The translations under genes and the position numbers were made by a program. Source: Pseudonocardia sp. KRD291 (lineage in GTDB: Bacteria; Actinomycetota; Actinomycetes; Mycobacteriales; Pseudonocardiaceae). Taken from it: a stretch of DNA of 56,108 nucleotides. The stretch is from the NCBI RefSeq assembly GCF_019263595.1, contig NZ_JADQDD010000005.1:1-56108 (forward strand), written 5' to 3'. Each line of letters begins with the position of its first letter. Positions within the stretch are counted from its first letter, which is position 1. Positions 24,583 to 33,367 of this stretch are shown here, piece after piece. Under the pieces are notes generated by a model, which made no database searches, was not told the origin of the DNA, and saw only the letters and a program-made list of their open reading frames with translations.

Positions 24583-26133
24583 GTGTTCCCAGGAACCCAC
24601 GCGCGCACGCACCCGGACAAGCCGGCCGTGATCGCCCCCGAGTCGGGGCGCACCCTGACCTACGCCGAGCTCGACGACCGGTCGCGCCGGCTGGCCCACG
24701 TGTTGCACGAGGCCGGACTGCGCCGCGGCGATCACATCGCGTTCCTCTCCGACAACGCCCCCGAGGTGTTCGAGGTCTACTGGGCCGCGCTGCGCTCGGG
24801 GCTCTACGTCACGGGGGTCAACCACCACCTCTCCGCCGACGAGGCGACCTACATCCTCGGCGACTGCGGGGCCCGGGCGCTGGTCGCCTCGGCAGCGGTC
24901 GCCGAGCTGGCGGAGGCCGTGTCCTCGCAGGTACCGGCGGTGGACAGGCGGCTCGCCTTCGGCGGCGCGGTGACGGGGTTCGACGACTACGACGCGGTCC
25001 TGGGCGCCGCCCCGGACGGCCCGTTGCCCGACGAGCCGCGCGGTGCCGACATGCTGTACTCCTCCGGCACCACCGGACGTCCCAAGGGGATCAAGCCGGC
25101 CCTGCCGGACCGGCAGGTGGACGAGCCCGGAGACCTTTACACCGCGGTGTTCGGCCCGATGTACGCCTTCGGTGACGACACCGTCTACTACTCCCCGGCG
25201 CCGGTCTACCACGCGGCGCCGCTGCGGTTCGGCGGGATCGTCCACGCCCTCGGCGGCACCGTGGTGATGCCGCAGCGCTTCGACGCGGAGGCCGCGCTGT
25301 CGGCGATCGGGACCTACGGCGTCACGCACAGCCAGTGGGTGCCGACCATGTTCGTGCGGATGCTCAAGCTCCCGGACGAGATCCGGGAGAAGGCGGACGT
25401 GTCGTCGCTGCGGGTCGCGATCCACGCCGCCGCGCCGTGCCCCGTGGACGTGAAGCAGAAGATGATCGACTGGTGGGGCCCGATCCTGAACGAGTACTAC
25501 TCGTCGACCGAGGGCAACGGCGTCACGCTGATCGACTCGGCGCAGTGGCTCAACCGGCCCGGATCGGTCGGAAAGGCGGGTCTCGGCGTCATCCACATCT
25601 GCGACGACGACGGTACGGACCTGCCGGCCGGCGAGGTCGGCACCGTCTACTTCGAACGCGAGAACGTCGCGTTCGAGTACCACAACGATCCGGAGAAGAC
25701 CCGCGAGGGACAGCACCCGGGGCACGAGAACTGGTCCACCACCGGCGACGTCGGCTACCTCGACGACCAAGGCTACCTGTTCCTCACCGACCGCAAGGCT
25801 TTCATGATCATCTCTGGTGGGGTGAACATCTACCCGCAGGAGGTCGAGGACTGCCTGGCCCTGCATCCGAAGGTCTTCGACGTCGCCGTCATCGGCGTCC
25901 CGGATCCGGAGATGGGCGAGCAGGTCAAGGCCGTCGTACAGCCGACCGACGGTGTCCTGGACGGCCCGGAGCTGGCCGACGAACTGCTCGCGTTCGTCCG
26001 CGAGCGGATCGCGCACTACAAGGCCCCCCGCAGCGTGGACTTCGTGGAGACGCTCCCGCGCACTGCCACCGGCAAGCTCGTCAAGCACGAGCTGCGGCGT
26101 CGCTACCGCGAGCCCTCGACCGCCCTCGGTTGA
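24583..26133 (+). CDS. Acyl-CoA synthetase (AMP-forming, FadD-type)
   Basis: A 516-residue adenylate-forming enzyme. It carries the phosphate loop YSSGTTGRPKG near residue 158, the adenine motif EYYSSTEGNG, the hinge region TGDVGYLDDQGYLFLTDRK and the C-terminal catalytic lysine motif PRTATGKLVK. It activates a carboxylic acid to its acyl-AMP and then acyl-CoA. GTG 24583 is chosen for its GAAGGAG site 7 bp upstream and because homologous proteins begin near FPGTHARTHPDKPAV; upstream in-frame codons lack such sites. It opens the catabolic block and would activate the acid made by the P450-ADH-ALDH steps. Confidence 0.9.
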   Translation: MFPGTHARTHPDKPAVIAPESGRTLTYAELDDRSRRLAHVLHEAGLRRGDHIAFLSDNAPEVFEVYWAALRSGLYVTGVNHHLSADEATYILGDCGARALVASAAVAELAEAVSSQVPAVDRRLAFGGAVTGFDDYDAVLGAAPDGPLPDEPRGADMLYSSGTTGRPKGIKPALPDRQVDEPGDLYTAVFGPMYAFGDDTVYYSPAPVYHAAPLRFGGIVHALGGTVVMPQRFDAEAALSAIGTYGVTHSQWVPTMFVRMLKLPDEIREKADVSSLRVAIHAAAPCPVDVKQKMIDWWGPILNEYYSSTEGNGVTLIDSAQWLNRPGSVGKAGLGVIHICDDDGTDLPAGEVGTVYFERENVAFEYHNDPEKTREGQHPGHENWSTTGDVGYLDDQGYLFLTDRKAFMIISGGVNIYPQEVEDCLALHPKVFDVAVIGVPDPEMGEQVKAVVQPTDGVLDGPELADELLAFVRERIAHYKAPRSVDFVETLPRTATGKLVKHELRRRYREPSTALG

Positions 26134-26280
26134 GCTCCGAGCGCCCCTACGGCAGCCATTGGTGAGACGGATACACCCCCCGGGAGCGATGTGGGCCACC
26201 CCACCGGCCCGCGATCCTTCGTCACGTCGCAGAACCGCACGCCGGCTCCGCCGCGTGCCCCACTTCTTCAGGAGATTCAC

Positions 26281-26685
26281 ATGGCCTACTTCGCCGACAG
26301 CAACGAGGTCGACAAGTACATCGGCGGGGTATTCCGCGCCGCCAACGACCACGCCGAATCCGGTCCGAAGATGCGTGCCGCCGGCCTGAACCTGCGCGTG
26401 CTCTACACCGACCCGGACACCGAGATGTGGGTCAAGATGCACGAGCCGGCGATGGAGGTCCACACCGGAGCCGACGACGACAAGGCCGACATCACGCTGA
26501 TGATGCGCGCCGACACCGGCGACAAGTTCTGGCGCGGCGACTACAACCTCGCCGTCGGCCTGGCCAAGGGCGAGGTCAAGGCAAAGGGCCCGGTCAACAA
26601 GATCCTGAAGCTGGTCCCGCTGACCAAGCCGCTGTTCCCGATGTACCGCGACCTGGTCGCGGACAAGGACGCGCAGAGCGCCTGA
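26281..26685 (+). CDS. SCP2 sterol-binding domain protein
   Basis: A 134-residue protein that consists of one SCP2-like lipid-binding fold. It shows the alternating strands LRVLYTDPDTEMWVKM and ADITLMMRADTGDKFWRGDYN, the GxVKAKGPVNKILKLVPLTK segment and a short helical end. Such proteins bind sterols or fatty acyl chains in a hydrophobic tunnel. AGGAGAT precedes ATG 26281. It lies between the CoA ligase and the alcohol dehydrogenase, so it may shuttle the hydrophobic intermediate in the cytoplasm. A 147-bp upstream region probably holds its own promoter. Confidence 0.82.
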   Translation: MAYFADSNEVDKYIGGVFRAANDHAESGPKMRAAGLNLRVLYTDPDTEMWVKMHEPAMEVHTGADDDKADITLMMRADTGDKFWRGDYNLAVGLAKGEVKAKGPVNKILKLVPLTKPLFPMYRDLVADKDAQSA

Positions 26686-26718
26686 CGGCCGGACCAGTAG
26701 AGAAGGAGGTCGCCGACG

Positions 26719-27774
26719 ATGGCGACGATGAAGGCGGTCGTGCTTCGCGAGCCGCACAAGATCGAGGTCATGGACGTTCCGAAGCCGGAGATCACCGATC
26801 CCGGTGACGTCCTGATGCGGGTCGACCTCACCGCGATCTGCGGGACCGACCTGCACCCGTTCGAGGGCCGGATCGTGATCGAGGACGACGTGATCCTCGG
26901 TCACGAGTTCCTCGGCACGATCGAGGCCGTCGGCTCCGGCGTCAACCTGGTCTCCGAGGGAGACCGGGCGGTCGCCTCCTGCGTCGTGAGCTGCGGTTCC
27001 TGCTACACCTGCCGCCGCAACCGGCCCGGTCAGTGCCTCGGCACGATGATCTTCGGTCTGGGGCTGACGTTCGGCAGCCTGTCCGGCGGTCAGGCCGAGT
27101 ACGTGATCGTGCCGAACGCCGACCGCACCCTGCGCAAGCTGCCCGAGGCAGGCAAGGGCACCGACGAGGACAAGCTCTTCGTCGGCGACATCATGGCGAC
27201 CGGCTACGAGGCCGTCCGGAAGTTCATCCAGCCCGGCGACACCGTCGCGGTGGTCGGGGCCGGCCCCGTCGGTCTGTGCGCCGCGATGGCCGCGAACGTG
27301 CTCGGCGCCTCGCAGACGATCGTCGTGGACAAGGTCGGTGTCCGACTCAAGGAGGCTGAGGCGATCGGCGCGATCCCGGTGAACGCGACCGAGACCGACC
27401 CGGCCGAGGCCGTGCAGGATCTCACCGACTGGCGCGGCGCCGACGTCGTCATCGACGCCGTCGGGCATCCGTCGGCGCTGCTGTCGGCCTGCTCGCTGGT
27501 GCGCTCCGGCGGTGCGATCTCGATCCCCGGCGTCTACACCGAGGACTCCATCGAGCTGCCGTTCGGCGACCTCTACCTCAAGGGCGTCACCATCGCCCAG
27601 GGCGTCGCGAACATCACCAACTACATGGACGAGACGCTGGCCCTGATCGGAGCGGGCAAGCTCGACCCCAGCCGGTTCATCTCGCACCGGATGCCGATGA
27701 CCGAGGCCGCCGAGGCCTACCGGATGTTTCACGAGCACGAGGCCACCAAGATCGTCCTGGACCCCACCGCATGA
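26719..27774 (+). CDS. Zinc-dependent alcohol dehydrogenase
   Basis: A 351-residue medium-chain dehydrogenase. Catalytic zinc ligands are in ICGTDLH and GHEFLG. The structural zinc site is the four-Cys set within CVVSCGSCYTCRRNRPGQC. The NAD(P)-binding loop VVGAGPVGLCA follows in the second half. It would oxidise the primary alcohol made by the P450 to the aldehyde. AAGGAGG is 8 bp ahead of ATG 26719. The stop overlaps the aldehyde dehydrogenase start (ATGA at 27771), so consecutive steps are coupled at translation. Confidence 0.9.
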   Translation: MATMKAVVLREPHKIEVMDVPKPEITDPGDVLMRVDLTAICGTDLHPFEGRIVIEDDVILGHEFLGTIEAVGSGVNLVSEGDRAVASCVVSCGSCYTCRRNRPGQCLGTMIFGLGLTFGSLSGGQAEYVIVPNADRTLRKLPEAGKGTDEDKLFVGDIMATGYEAVRKFIQPGDTVAVVGAGPVGLCAAMAANVLGASQTIVVDKVGVRLKEAEAIGAIPVNATETDPAEAVQDLTDWRGADVVIDAVGHPSALLSACSLVRSGGAISIPGVYTEDSIELPFGDLYLKGVTIAQGVANITNYMDETLALIGAGKLDPSRFISHRMPMTEAAEAYRMFHEHEATKIVLDPTA

Positions 27775-29294
27775 CGGCCGGGACGACCGTCCGCCACTTC
27801 CCAATGCTGATCGGCGGGAAGGCGGTCGACGGCGAGAACGTCCTGGAGATCCGGGACCCGCAGAACGACGAGCTGGTCGCCACCGCGGCGTCCGGCGGCG
27901 CCTCCGCGATCGACGCCGCCGTGGACGCGGCACGGGCCTCCTTCGACGACGGCGGATGGTCCCGGGCCACGCCCGCGCACCGCTCGCAGGTGCTGCACGC
28001 CATCGCCGACAAGCTGGGCGAGCAGATCGAGGAACTGGTCGAGCTGGAGATCATGGCCAACGGCGCCACGGTGCGTCAGGCCACCGGATTCCACGTCGGC
28101 TACGCGGCGCCGCACCTGGCGTACTTCGCCGACCTCGCGGCCCGCTACGAGTTCGAGACGCCGATGCCGCGGGCCAGTTTCCCGGTGCTCGGGCAGTCGA
28201 CGATGCGCCGTGAGCCGATCGGCGTGGTCGGAGCGATCGCGCCGTGGAACTTCCCCCTGCTGCTGGCGCTGTGGAAGTTCGCCCCGGCACTGGCCGTGGG
28301 CAACTCCGTGGTGCTCAAGCCGGATGAGAAGACGCCGCTGACCTCGCTGGAGTTCGGGCGGATCGCCGAGGAGTGCGGCCTGCCGCCGGGCGTGTTCAAC
28401 GTCGTCCCGGGCCCCGGGCCGGACGCCGGGGCGCGCCTGGCCTCGCACCCGGGTGTCGGGAAGATCGGGTTCACCGGGTCCACCGACATCGGCCGCGAGA
28501 TCATGCGCCTGGCCTCGGGCACGGTGAAGGCGGTGACCCTGGAGCTCGGCGGCAAGTCGCCTGCCCTGGTCCTCGACGACGCCGACATCGACCTCGCGGT
28601 GGACGGCGTGCTCTACGGCTCGATGCTCTACTCCGGACAGATCTGCGAGTCGATGACCCGCCTGCTGCTGCCGGACTCGATCCACGACGAGTTCGTGGAG
28701 CGGCTCCTCGAGCGGGCCTCGACGATCCAGCTCGGCGACACCCGGGACTGGGACACGGACATGGGTCCCGTCGTATCGGCCCGCCAGCATTCTCGGATCC
28801 TCGACTACATCGAGTCCGGTAAGGCAGAGGGCGCCACTCTTGCCCTCGGCGGCAGGGTCCCCCAGGGCGAACGGTTCGAGCGCGGTCACTGGATCGAGCC
28901 GACGATCTTCACCGGCGTGTCCAACGACATGCGGATCGCCCGCGAGGAGATCTTCGGGCCGGTGCTGTCGGTGATCCGCTACGGCAGCGAGCCAGAGGGC
29001 GTGGCACTGGCCAACGACACCGAGTACGGACTCGCGTCCTCGGTGTGGAGCACGGACAACTCGCGTGCCCTGGAGGTGGCGGAGAAGATCCAGGCCGGAT
29101 CGGTCTGGATCAACGACTCGCACCAGATCAACTGTGAGGTGCCGTTCGGCGGCTACAAGCAGAGTGGGGTGGGCCGCGAGCTCGGGCCCCACGCACTCGA
29201 CCCGTTCACCGAGGTGAAGAACGTGCACCTCGACCTGTCGAACCGCCGCGACGCGCGTCCGTACGACGTACTGCTCAGCCACGCGGACGACTGA
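27771..29294 (+). CDS. Aldehyde dehydrogenase family protein
   Basis: A 507-residue NAD(P)-dependent aldehyde dehydrogenase. The general-base Glu lies in VTLELGGKSP, the nucleophilic Cys in SGQICESMTR, and the cofactor loop in GFTGSTDIGREI. APWNFPLLLALWKFAPAL is also typical. It would convert the aldehyde to the acid consumed by the CoA ligase at 24583. It shares an overlapping start with the alcohol dehydrogenase and is followed by a 13-bp-stem terminator. Confidence 0.92.
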   Translation: MTAGTTVRHFPMLIGGKAVDGENVLEIRDPQNDELVATAASGGASAIDAAVDAARASFDDGGWSRATPAHRSQVLHAIADKLGEQIEELVELEIMANGATVRQATGFHVGYAAPHLAYFADLAARYEFETPMPRASFPVLGQSTMRREPIGVVGAIAPWNFPLLLALWKFAPALAVGNSVVLKPDEKTPLTSLEFGRIAEECGLPPGVFNVVPGPGPDAGARLASHPGVGKIGFTGSTDIGREIMRLASGTVKAVTLELGGKSPALVLDDADIDLAVDGVLYGSMLYSGQICESMTRLLLPDSIHDEFVERLLERASTIQLGDTRDWDTDMGPVVSARQHSRILDYIESGKAEGATLALGGRVPQGERFERGHWIEPTIFTGVSNDMRIAREEIFGPVLSVIRYGSEPEGVALANDTEYGLASSVWSTDNSRALEVAEKIQAGSVWINDSHQINCEVPFGGYKQSGVGRELGPHALDPFTEVKNVHLDLSNRRDARPYDVLLSHADD

Positions 29295-29305
29295 GCTCCC
29301 GTAGC

Positions 29306-29344
29306 GCGCCGGCCCGGAGGAGACGCCCTCGTCCGGGCCGGCGC
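29306..29344 (+). terminator. Terminator after aldehyde dehydrogenase
   Basis: GCGCCGGCCCGGA (29306-29318) pairs exactly with TCCGGGCCGGCGC (29332-29344) across a 13-base loop, directly after the stop at 29294. There is no T-run. Confidence 0.75.
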
Positions 29345-29375
29345 ATCTCAACAGACGGATGACGGCCCGTCGGCC

Positions 29376-29463
29376 TCTCTCCCGATGGGGAGAGACGGAC
29401 TCCCTCCGCGGAGGATGTCCGGCGCCGCGGTCCCCGACACACTTCCCTGTGACGGTGCGTCAC
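29376..29463 (+). promoter_or_regulatory. Two inverted repeats upstream of the P450 gene
   Basis: TCTCTCCC-GATG-GGGAGAGA (29376-29395) and GTGACG-GTG-CGTCAC (29449-29463) are perfect inverted repeats in the 236-bp region before the P450. Between them lies CTCCGCGGAG (29405-29414 area) with a GGATGT word like those before the FadD and SCP2 genes. Either could be an operator for the P450-ferredoxin unit. Confidence 0.5.
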
Positions 29464-29530
29464 CGATACACGACCCGCTCCGGCCCGCCCGGCGGCGCAG
29501 GACCGATCACCGGTCTACCCAGGAGGATGC

Positions 29531-30865
29531 ATGACCGCGACCGACTTCGACCTCGAGATGCAGGCCGACCCCGACGAGATCGTGATGATCCCGGCGACCG
29601 CGGAGCGCAAGCCCGACCACTACCCGGTCGACGTCGCCAGCAAGGTGTTCTGGGCCCAGACCTCCGAGGAGCGGGAGAAGACCTTCGAGGTGCTCCGCCG
29701 GGAGCAGCCGGTGTCCTGGCAGCGCCCCGTCGACGACGCGGTCACTCCCGACCCCGACGACCCTGGTTTCTGGGCCGTCGTCAAGCACTCCGACATCGTG
29801 AAGGTCAGCCGGGACAACGACACGTTCATCTCCGGCCAGGGCGTGCTGTTCGACCTGCTGCCGCCGATCTTCCTGGAGCTGACCCAGTCGTTCCTGGCGA
29901 TGGACAATCCGAAGCACGACCGGCTGCGCAAGCTGGTGGCCTCGGCGTTCACTCCCAAGCAGGTCAAGCTGATCGAGGAGAAGATCCGGACCGCCGCCCG
30001 TGAGATCGTCGACGGGTTCGCCTCCGAGCCCTCCGGTGAGATCGAGTTCGTGGAGCGCTGTGCCGAGCAGCTGCCCACCCGGATCTTCTGCGACATCATG
30101 GGCGTTCCGGAACACCTTCGGCTGTCCACGGCCCGCAACGCCGCGGACATCGTGGCGTGGGCCGACCCCGAGACCCTCGCCGGCCGTCTGGCGGACGAGG
30201 TCCAGATCGAGGCCGCGACGAACCTGCACGACATCGCAGCCGAGCTGATCGAGGCGAAGAGGGCCGAGCCGGCCAACGATCTGATCACCGCGCTGATCAA
30301 CGCCGAGGTCGACGGCCAGGCGCTGGACGACTTCGAGATCGGCGCCTTCTTCGTCCTGATGGCGGTGGCCGGAACCGACACCACCAAGCACACCTCCAGC
30401 CTGACCGTTCGGGCCATGACCCATTTCCCGGAGCAGCGGCAGTGGCTGATGGAGGACTTCGACGGACGGATCAACAACGCCATCGAGGAGTTCATCCGCT
30501 TCGCCAGTCCGGTCATGACGTTCCGCCGGACAGCGGTCGCGGAGACCGAGATCGGTGGCCAGACGATCATCCCCGGTGACAAGGTCGTGCTGCTCTACCC
30601 GTCCGGCTGCATGGACTCCGAGGTCTTCGACGAGCCGCACAAGTTCGACCTGTCCCGGGAGAACGCCCGTGACCACGTCGGATTCGGCGGTGGTGGGGTG
30701 CACTTCTGTCTGGGCAACCAACTTGCCAAGTCGATGCTGCGGGCCCTGTTCCGTGAGCTGCTCACCCGCATTCCCGAGTTCGAGGCCGGCGAGCCCGAGC
30801 TGCTCGGCACCAACTTCATGCGAGGCGTCAAGCGCATGCCGTTCCGATTCGTCCCGGAGAAGTGA
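29531..30865 (+). CDS. Cytochrome P450 (CYP124/125/142-like)
   Basis: A 444-residue bacterial P450. The oxygen-activating I-helix motif is VAGTDTT near residue 280, the K-helix ExxR is EEFIR, and the heme loop is FGGGGVHFCLGN with the thiolate Cys near 393. The heme loop and the C-terminal FMRGVKRMPFRF resemble the CYP124/CYP125/CYP142 group, which hydroxylates terminal methyl groups of branched lipids and sterol side chains; that placement is from memory of motifs, not a tree. AGGAGG lies 5 bp before ATG 29531. Ferredoxin follows 2 bp after the stop. Confidence 0.9.
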   Translation: MTATDFDLEMQADPDEIVMIPATAERKPDHYPVDVASKVFWAQTSEEREKTFEVLRREQPVSWQRPVDDAVTPDPDDPGFWAVVKHSDIVKVSRDNDTFISGQGVLFDLLPPIFLELTQSFLAMDNPKHDRLRKLVASAFTPKQVKLIEEKIRTAAREIVDGFASEPSGEIEFVERCAEQLPTRIFCDIMGVPEHLRLSTARNAADIVAWADPETLAGRLADEVQIEAATNLHDIAAELIEAKRAEPANDLITALINAEVDGQALDDFEIGAFFVLMAVAGTDTTKHTSSLTVRAMTHFPEQRQWLMEDFDGRINNAIEEFIRFASPVMTFRRTAVAETEIGGQTIIPGDKVVLLYPSGCMDSEVFDEPHKFDLSRENARDHVGFGGGGVHFCLGNQLAKSMLRALFRELLTRIPEFEAGEPELLGTNFMRGVKRMPFRFVPEK

Positions 30866-30867
30866 TC

Positions 30868-31068
30868 ATGAGTCTTCAGGTCGTACTGGACCAGGACAAG
30901 TGCAGCGGTCTCGGGCTGTGTGAGGCCGAGGCGCCGGAGATCTTCGAGGTGCGCGAGGACGGATCGCTCGCGGTGCTGGACGAAACCCCGGCAGACGAGC
31001 ACCGAATGGCTTGCGAGGCCGCTGTCGCCGCCTGCCCGACCGAAGCCCTGAGGCTCATCGAGAGTTGA
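30868..31068 (+). CDS. 3Fe-4S ferredoxin, P450 partner
   Basis: A 66-residue ferredoxin. Cluster ligands are visible as CSGLGLC (C-x5-C) near the N-terminus and Cys-Pro in AACPTEAL near the end, with the middle Cys of a 4Fe site absent, as in 3Fe-4S P450 ferredoxins. ATG 30868 has GGAGA 8 bp upstream inside the P450 end; GTG 30862 is an alternative overlapping start. It passes single electrons from the reductase at 31157 to the P450. A hairpin follows the stop, so the reductase may be expressed at a lower level. Confidence 0.88.
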   Translation: MSLQVVLDQDKCSGLGLCEAEAPEIFEVREDGSLAVLDETPADEHRMACEAAVAACPTEALRLIES

Positions 31069-31093
31069 CCGCGGCTCCCCACGCGGTCCCACC

Positions 31094-31127
31094 GCCCCGG
31101 TCTCCGGCCCCCGACGGAGACCGGGGC
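31094..31127 (+). terminator. Hairpin between ferredoxin and ferredoxin reductase
   Basis: GCCCCGGTCTCCG (31094-31106) pairs exactly with CGGAGACCGGGGC (31115-31127) around eight bases, followed by CTCGTCTTG. It could stop or attenuate transcription between the two electron-transfer genes. Confidence 0.7.
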
Positions 31128-31156
31128 GCTCGTCTTGCAGAAAGGAGGGCCCCGCG

Positions 31157-32374
31157 ATGACCGTGGACCATCTCGTCGTCGTCGGTGCTTCGCTGGCCGG
31201 GATCCGGGCTGTCGAGTCGGCACGCAAAGCCGGTCACACCGGGCGGATCACGCTCGTCGGCGCGGAGGAGCACCTGCCCTACGACCGGCCACCCCTGTCC
31301 AAGGCGTTCCTGGAGGCGTCCGAGGAAGCGCCGGCCGACCCTCGTTTCCGTACCGAGGAACACCTGCGCGACGAGCTGGGAGTCGAGCTGCGCCTCGGCG
31401 CCCCCGCCACCGGGTTGGATCCGAAGGCCCGCCTGATCGCTCTGGACGACACCGAGATCGGCTATGACGCGCTGGTGGCGACGACGGGAGGGACGGCGCG
31501 CCGGCTTCCCGGCACCGACGGGATCGCCGGAGTACACACGTTGCGGACCTGGGACGACGCCGTCGCCGTCCGCTCGGCGTTGGACGCGGGTGCGCGCACC
31601 GTTGTGATCGGGGCCGGATTCATCGGCTCCGAAGTCGCCAGCGCAGCCCGTAAGCGCGGCCTGCCGGCCACCGTCGTCGAGTCGCTCCCCGTGCCGCTGG
31701 TCCGGTCCGTGGGTGAAGACATGGGACATGCCTGCGCGTATCTGCACAGAGCGCACGGGACCGACCTGTTCTGCGGGGCCACCGTGCTGTCTCTCGAGCA
31801 GGTCGACGGTCGGGTGACCGGCGTACGGCTGGGCGACAGGAGCACGGTTCCGGCCGATCTGGTCGTCGTCGGGATCGGGGTGGACCCGAGCACCGGGTGG
31901 TTGGAGGGATCCGGGCTCGAGGTGCACGAACGCGACCACGGCGTGGTCGCCGACGCGACATTGCGCTGCGCGGACGGGGTGTACGCCGCCGGCGACGTGG
32001 TGCATTTCCCGAACAAGCTGTTCGACGGGGAGATGATGCGCCTCGAGCACTGGACGACGGCCGCCGAGCAGGGAGCCCTCGCCGCTCGCAATGCGCTGGA
32101 CCCGGACCACGCCACCGAACTCGGCACGGTCCCCTACTTCTGGTCGGACTGGTACGGAAGCCGCATCCAGTTCGTCGGTCGTCCGCAGGCCGACGAGATC
32201 CGAGTGATCAGCGCCGAGACCGGCGACGCGCGGTTCCTCGCCCTGTACCGGAGGGCGGACCGGCTCGTCGGCACGATCACCATCGACCGGCCGACCCAGA
32301 TCATGAAGTACAAGCGACTGATCGCGACGCGGGCGAGCTGGGCCGAAGCGCTGGAGTTCGCAGGGGTCGGCTGA
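31157..32374 (+). CDS. FAD-dependent ferredoxin reductase
   Basis: A 405-residue flavoprotein of the putidaredoxin/rubredoxin reductase type. It has an N-terminal FAD loop VVVGASLAGIRA, the LPYDRPPLSK motif, a second dinucleotide loop VVIGAGFIGSEVA for NADH, and VYAAGDVVHFPN for the flavin. The C-terminal domain begins near WSDWYGSRIQFVG. AAAGGAGG precedes ATG 31157. It completes the three-component P450 system with the genes at 29531 and 30868. Confidence 0.92.
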   Translation: MTVDHLVVVGASLAGIRAVESARKAGHTGRITLVGAEEHLPYDRPPLSKAFLEASEEAPADPRFRTEEHLRDELGVELRLGAPATGLDPKARLIALDDTEIGYDALVATTGGTARRLPGTDGIAGVHTLRTWDDAVAVRSALDAGARTVVIGAGFIGSEVASAARKRGLPATVVESLPVPLVRSVGEDMGHACAYLHRAHGTDLFCGATVLSLEQVDGRVTGVRLGDRSTVPADLVVVGIGVDPSTGWLEGSGLEVHERDHGVVADATLRCADGVYAAGDVVHFPNKLFDGEMMRLEHWTTAAEQGALAARNALDPDHATELGTVPYFWSDWYGSRIQFVGRPQADEIRVISAETGDARFLALYRRADRLVGTITIDRPTQIMKYKRLIATRASWAEALEFAGVG

Positions 32375-32475
32375 TCAGCCCGGCCGGCCCGTCGATCCGG
32401 CCAGATTTGTCGTGATCCGCCCGGGGCGACGACCGCGCTCGGCGCGATGCGGTCGACCGCCCCGACGGAGTCGGT

Positions 32476-33312
32476 TCAGGACGGGTCGACGAAGAAGTCG
32501 AGCTCCGGGTCGGGCCCGCCGCCGTACGCGGAGAAGTCGGTGACACCCGCCTCGCTCAGCACATCGACGTCGATGAAGGTCTCGCCCGTCCGGCCGGCGG
32601 GTAGCTCCAGCACCGCGAGCGCAGCGTCCGCCATGATCTCGGGCGACCGTGCGCGGGATGCCGCGTCCCCGCCGCCCAGCAGGTTGACCACGGCAGCGGT
32701 GGCGATCGTGGTCTGCGGCCACAGGCAGTTCGCGGCGATGCCGTCCTCCGCGAACTCGGCCGCCCAGCCGAGCGTCAGCAGGGTCATGCCGTACTTCGAC
32801 AGCATGTACGCCGGAAATCTGCCGAGCCAGTGCGGTGCGAGGTTGATGGGCGGTGAGAGCGTGAGTACGCGGGCGCGATCGGAGGCGCGCAGGTGTGGCA
32901 GTGCGCTGGTGGTGAGAAGGAACGTTCCGCGCGAGTTGATCTGTTGCATCAGGTCGTAGCGCTTCGGGGTCAGCTCGGAGGAACCCGCGAGGTTGAGGGC
33001 GCTGGCGTTGTTCAGCACGACGTCGATGCCACCGAAGCGATCAGCGGCGGCATTCACCGCTCGCTCGACGTCTTCCGGGTTCCGCACGTCCCCGACGACC
33101 GCCAGCCCCTTACCTCCGACCTCCTCGATCTGCTGGACGGCGGTGTGCACCGTGCCCGGCAATCGCGGATCCGGCTCGTCGGTCTTGGCGAACACCGCGA
33201 TGTTCGCACCTCGCCGGGCAGCGGCCAATGCGACTGCCAGGCCGATGCCGCGGCTGCCTCCTGACATGAGGATCGTTCGTCCGGTCAGTACATCGGTCGA
33301 GGTGTCGTTCAC
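32476..33312 (-). CDS. HSDL2-like short-chain dehydrogenase
   Basis: A 278-residue SDR. The cofactor loop is GGSRGIGL, the motif NNASALNL follows at about 100-107, and the active-site pair is in PAYMLSKYG (Tyr near 167, Lys near 171). The segment FAKTDEPDPRLPGTVHTA and the block LTLSPPINLAPHW are characteristic of the HSDL2 (hydroxysteroid dehydrogenase-like 2) group, associated with peroxisomal or lipid metabolism. It may oxidise a hydroxyacyl intermediate. It is downstream of the tetR gene on the same strand, and an operator copy lies 40 bp before its start. Confidence 0.85.
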   Translation of the reverse strand: MNDTSTDVLTGRTILMSGGSRGIGLAVALAAARRGANIAVFAKTDEPDPRLPGTVHTAVQQIEEVGGKGLAVVGDVRNPEDVERAVNAAADRFGGIDVVLNNASALNLAGSSELTPKRYDLMQQINSRGTFLLTTSALPHLRASDRARVLTLSPPINLAPHWLGRFPAYMLSKYGMTLLTLGWAAEFAEDGIAANCLWPQTTIATAAVVNLLGGGDAASRARSPEIMADAALAVLELPAGRTGETFIDVDVLSEAGVTDFSAYGGGPDPELDFFVDPS

Positions 33313-33351
33313 AGGAAACTCCGTTTCGCCGCGGTCGTCACACCAAGTTAG

Positions 33352-33367
33352 CAGTCAAGCCTGACTG
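33352..33367. promoter_or_regulatory. TetR operator copy 1: CAGTCA-N4-TGACTG
   Basis: A perfect inverted repeat CAGTCA-AGCC-TGACTG that overlaps the stop codon of the tetR gene and lies 40 bp before the SDR start. The same half-sites with the same 4-base spacing recur at 35341-35356 before the acyl-CoA dehydrogenase. Confidence 0.8.

Noticed and set aside
24349-27933. A minus-strand frame of nearly 1200 codons opposite the FadD-SCP2-ADH genes
   Set aside because: Same artefact: no motif, and three well-recognised enzymes lie on the other strand.
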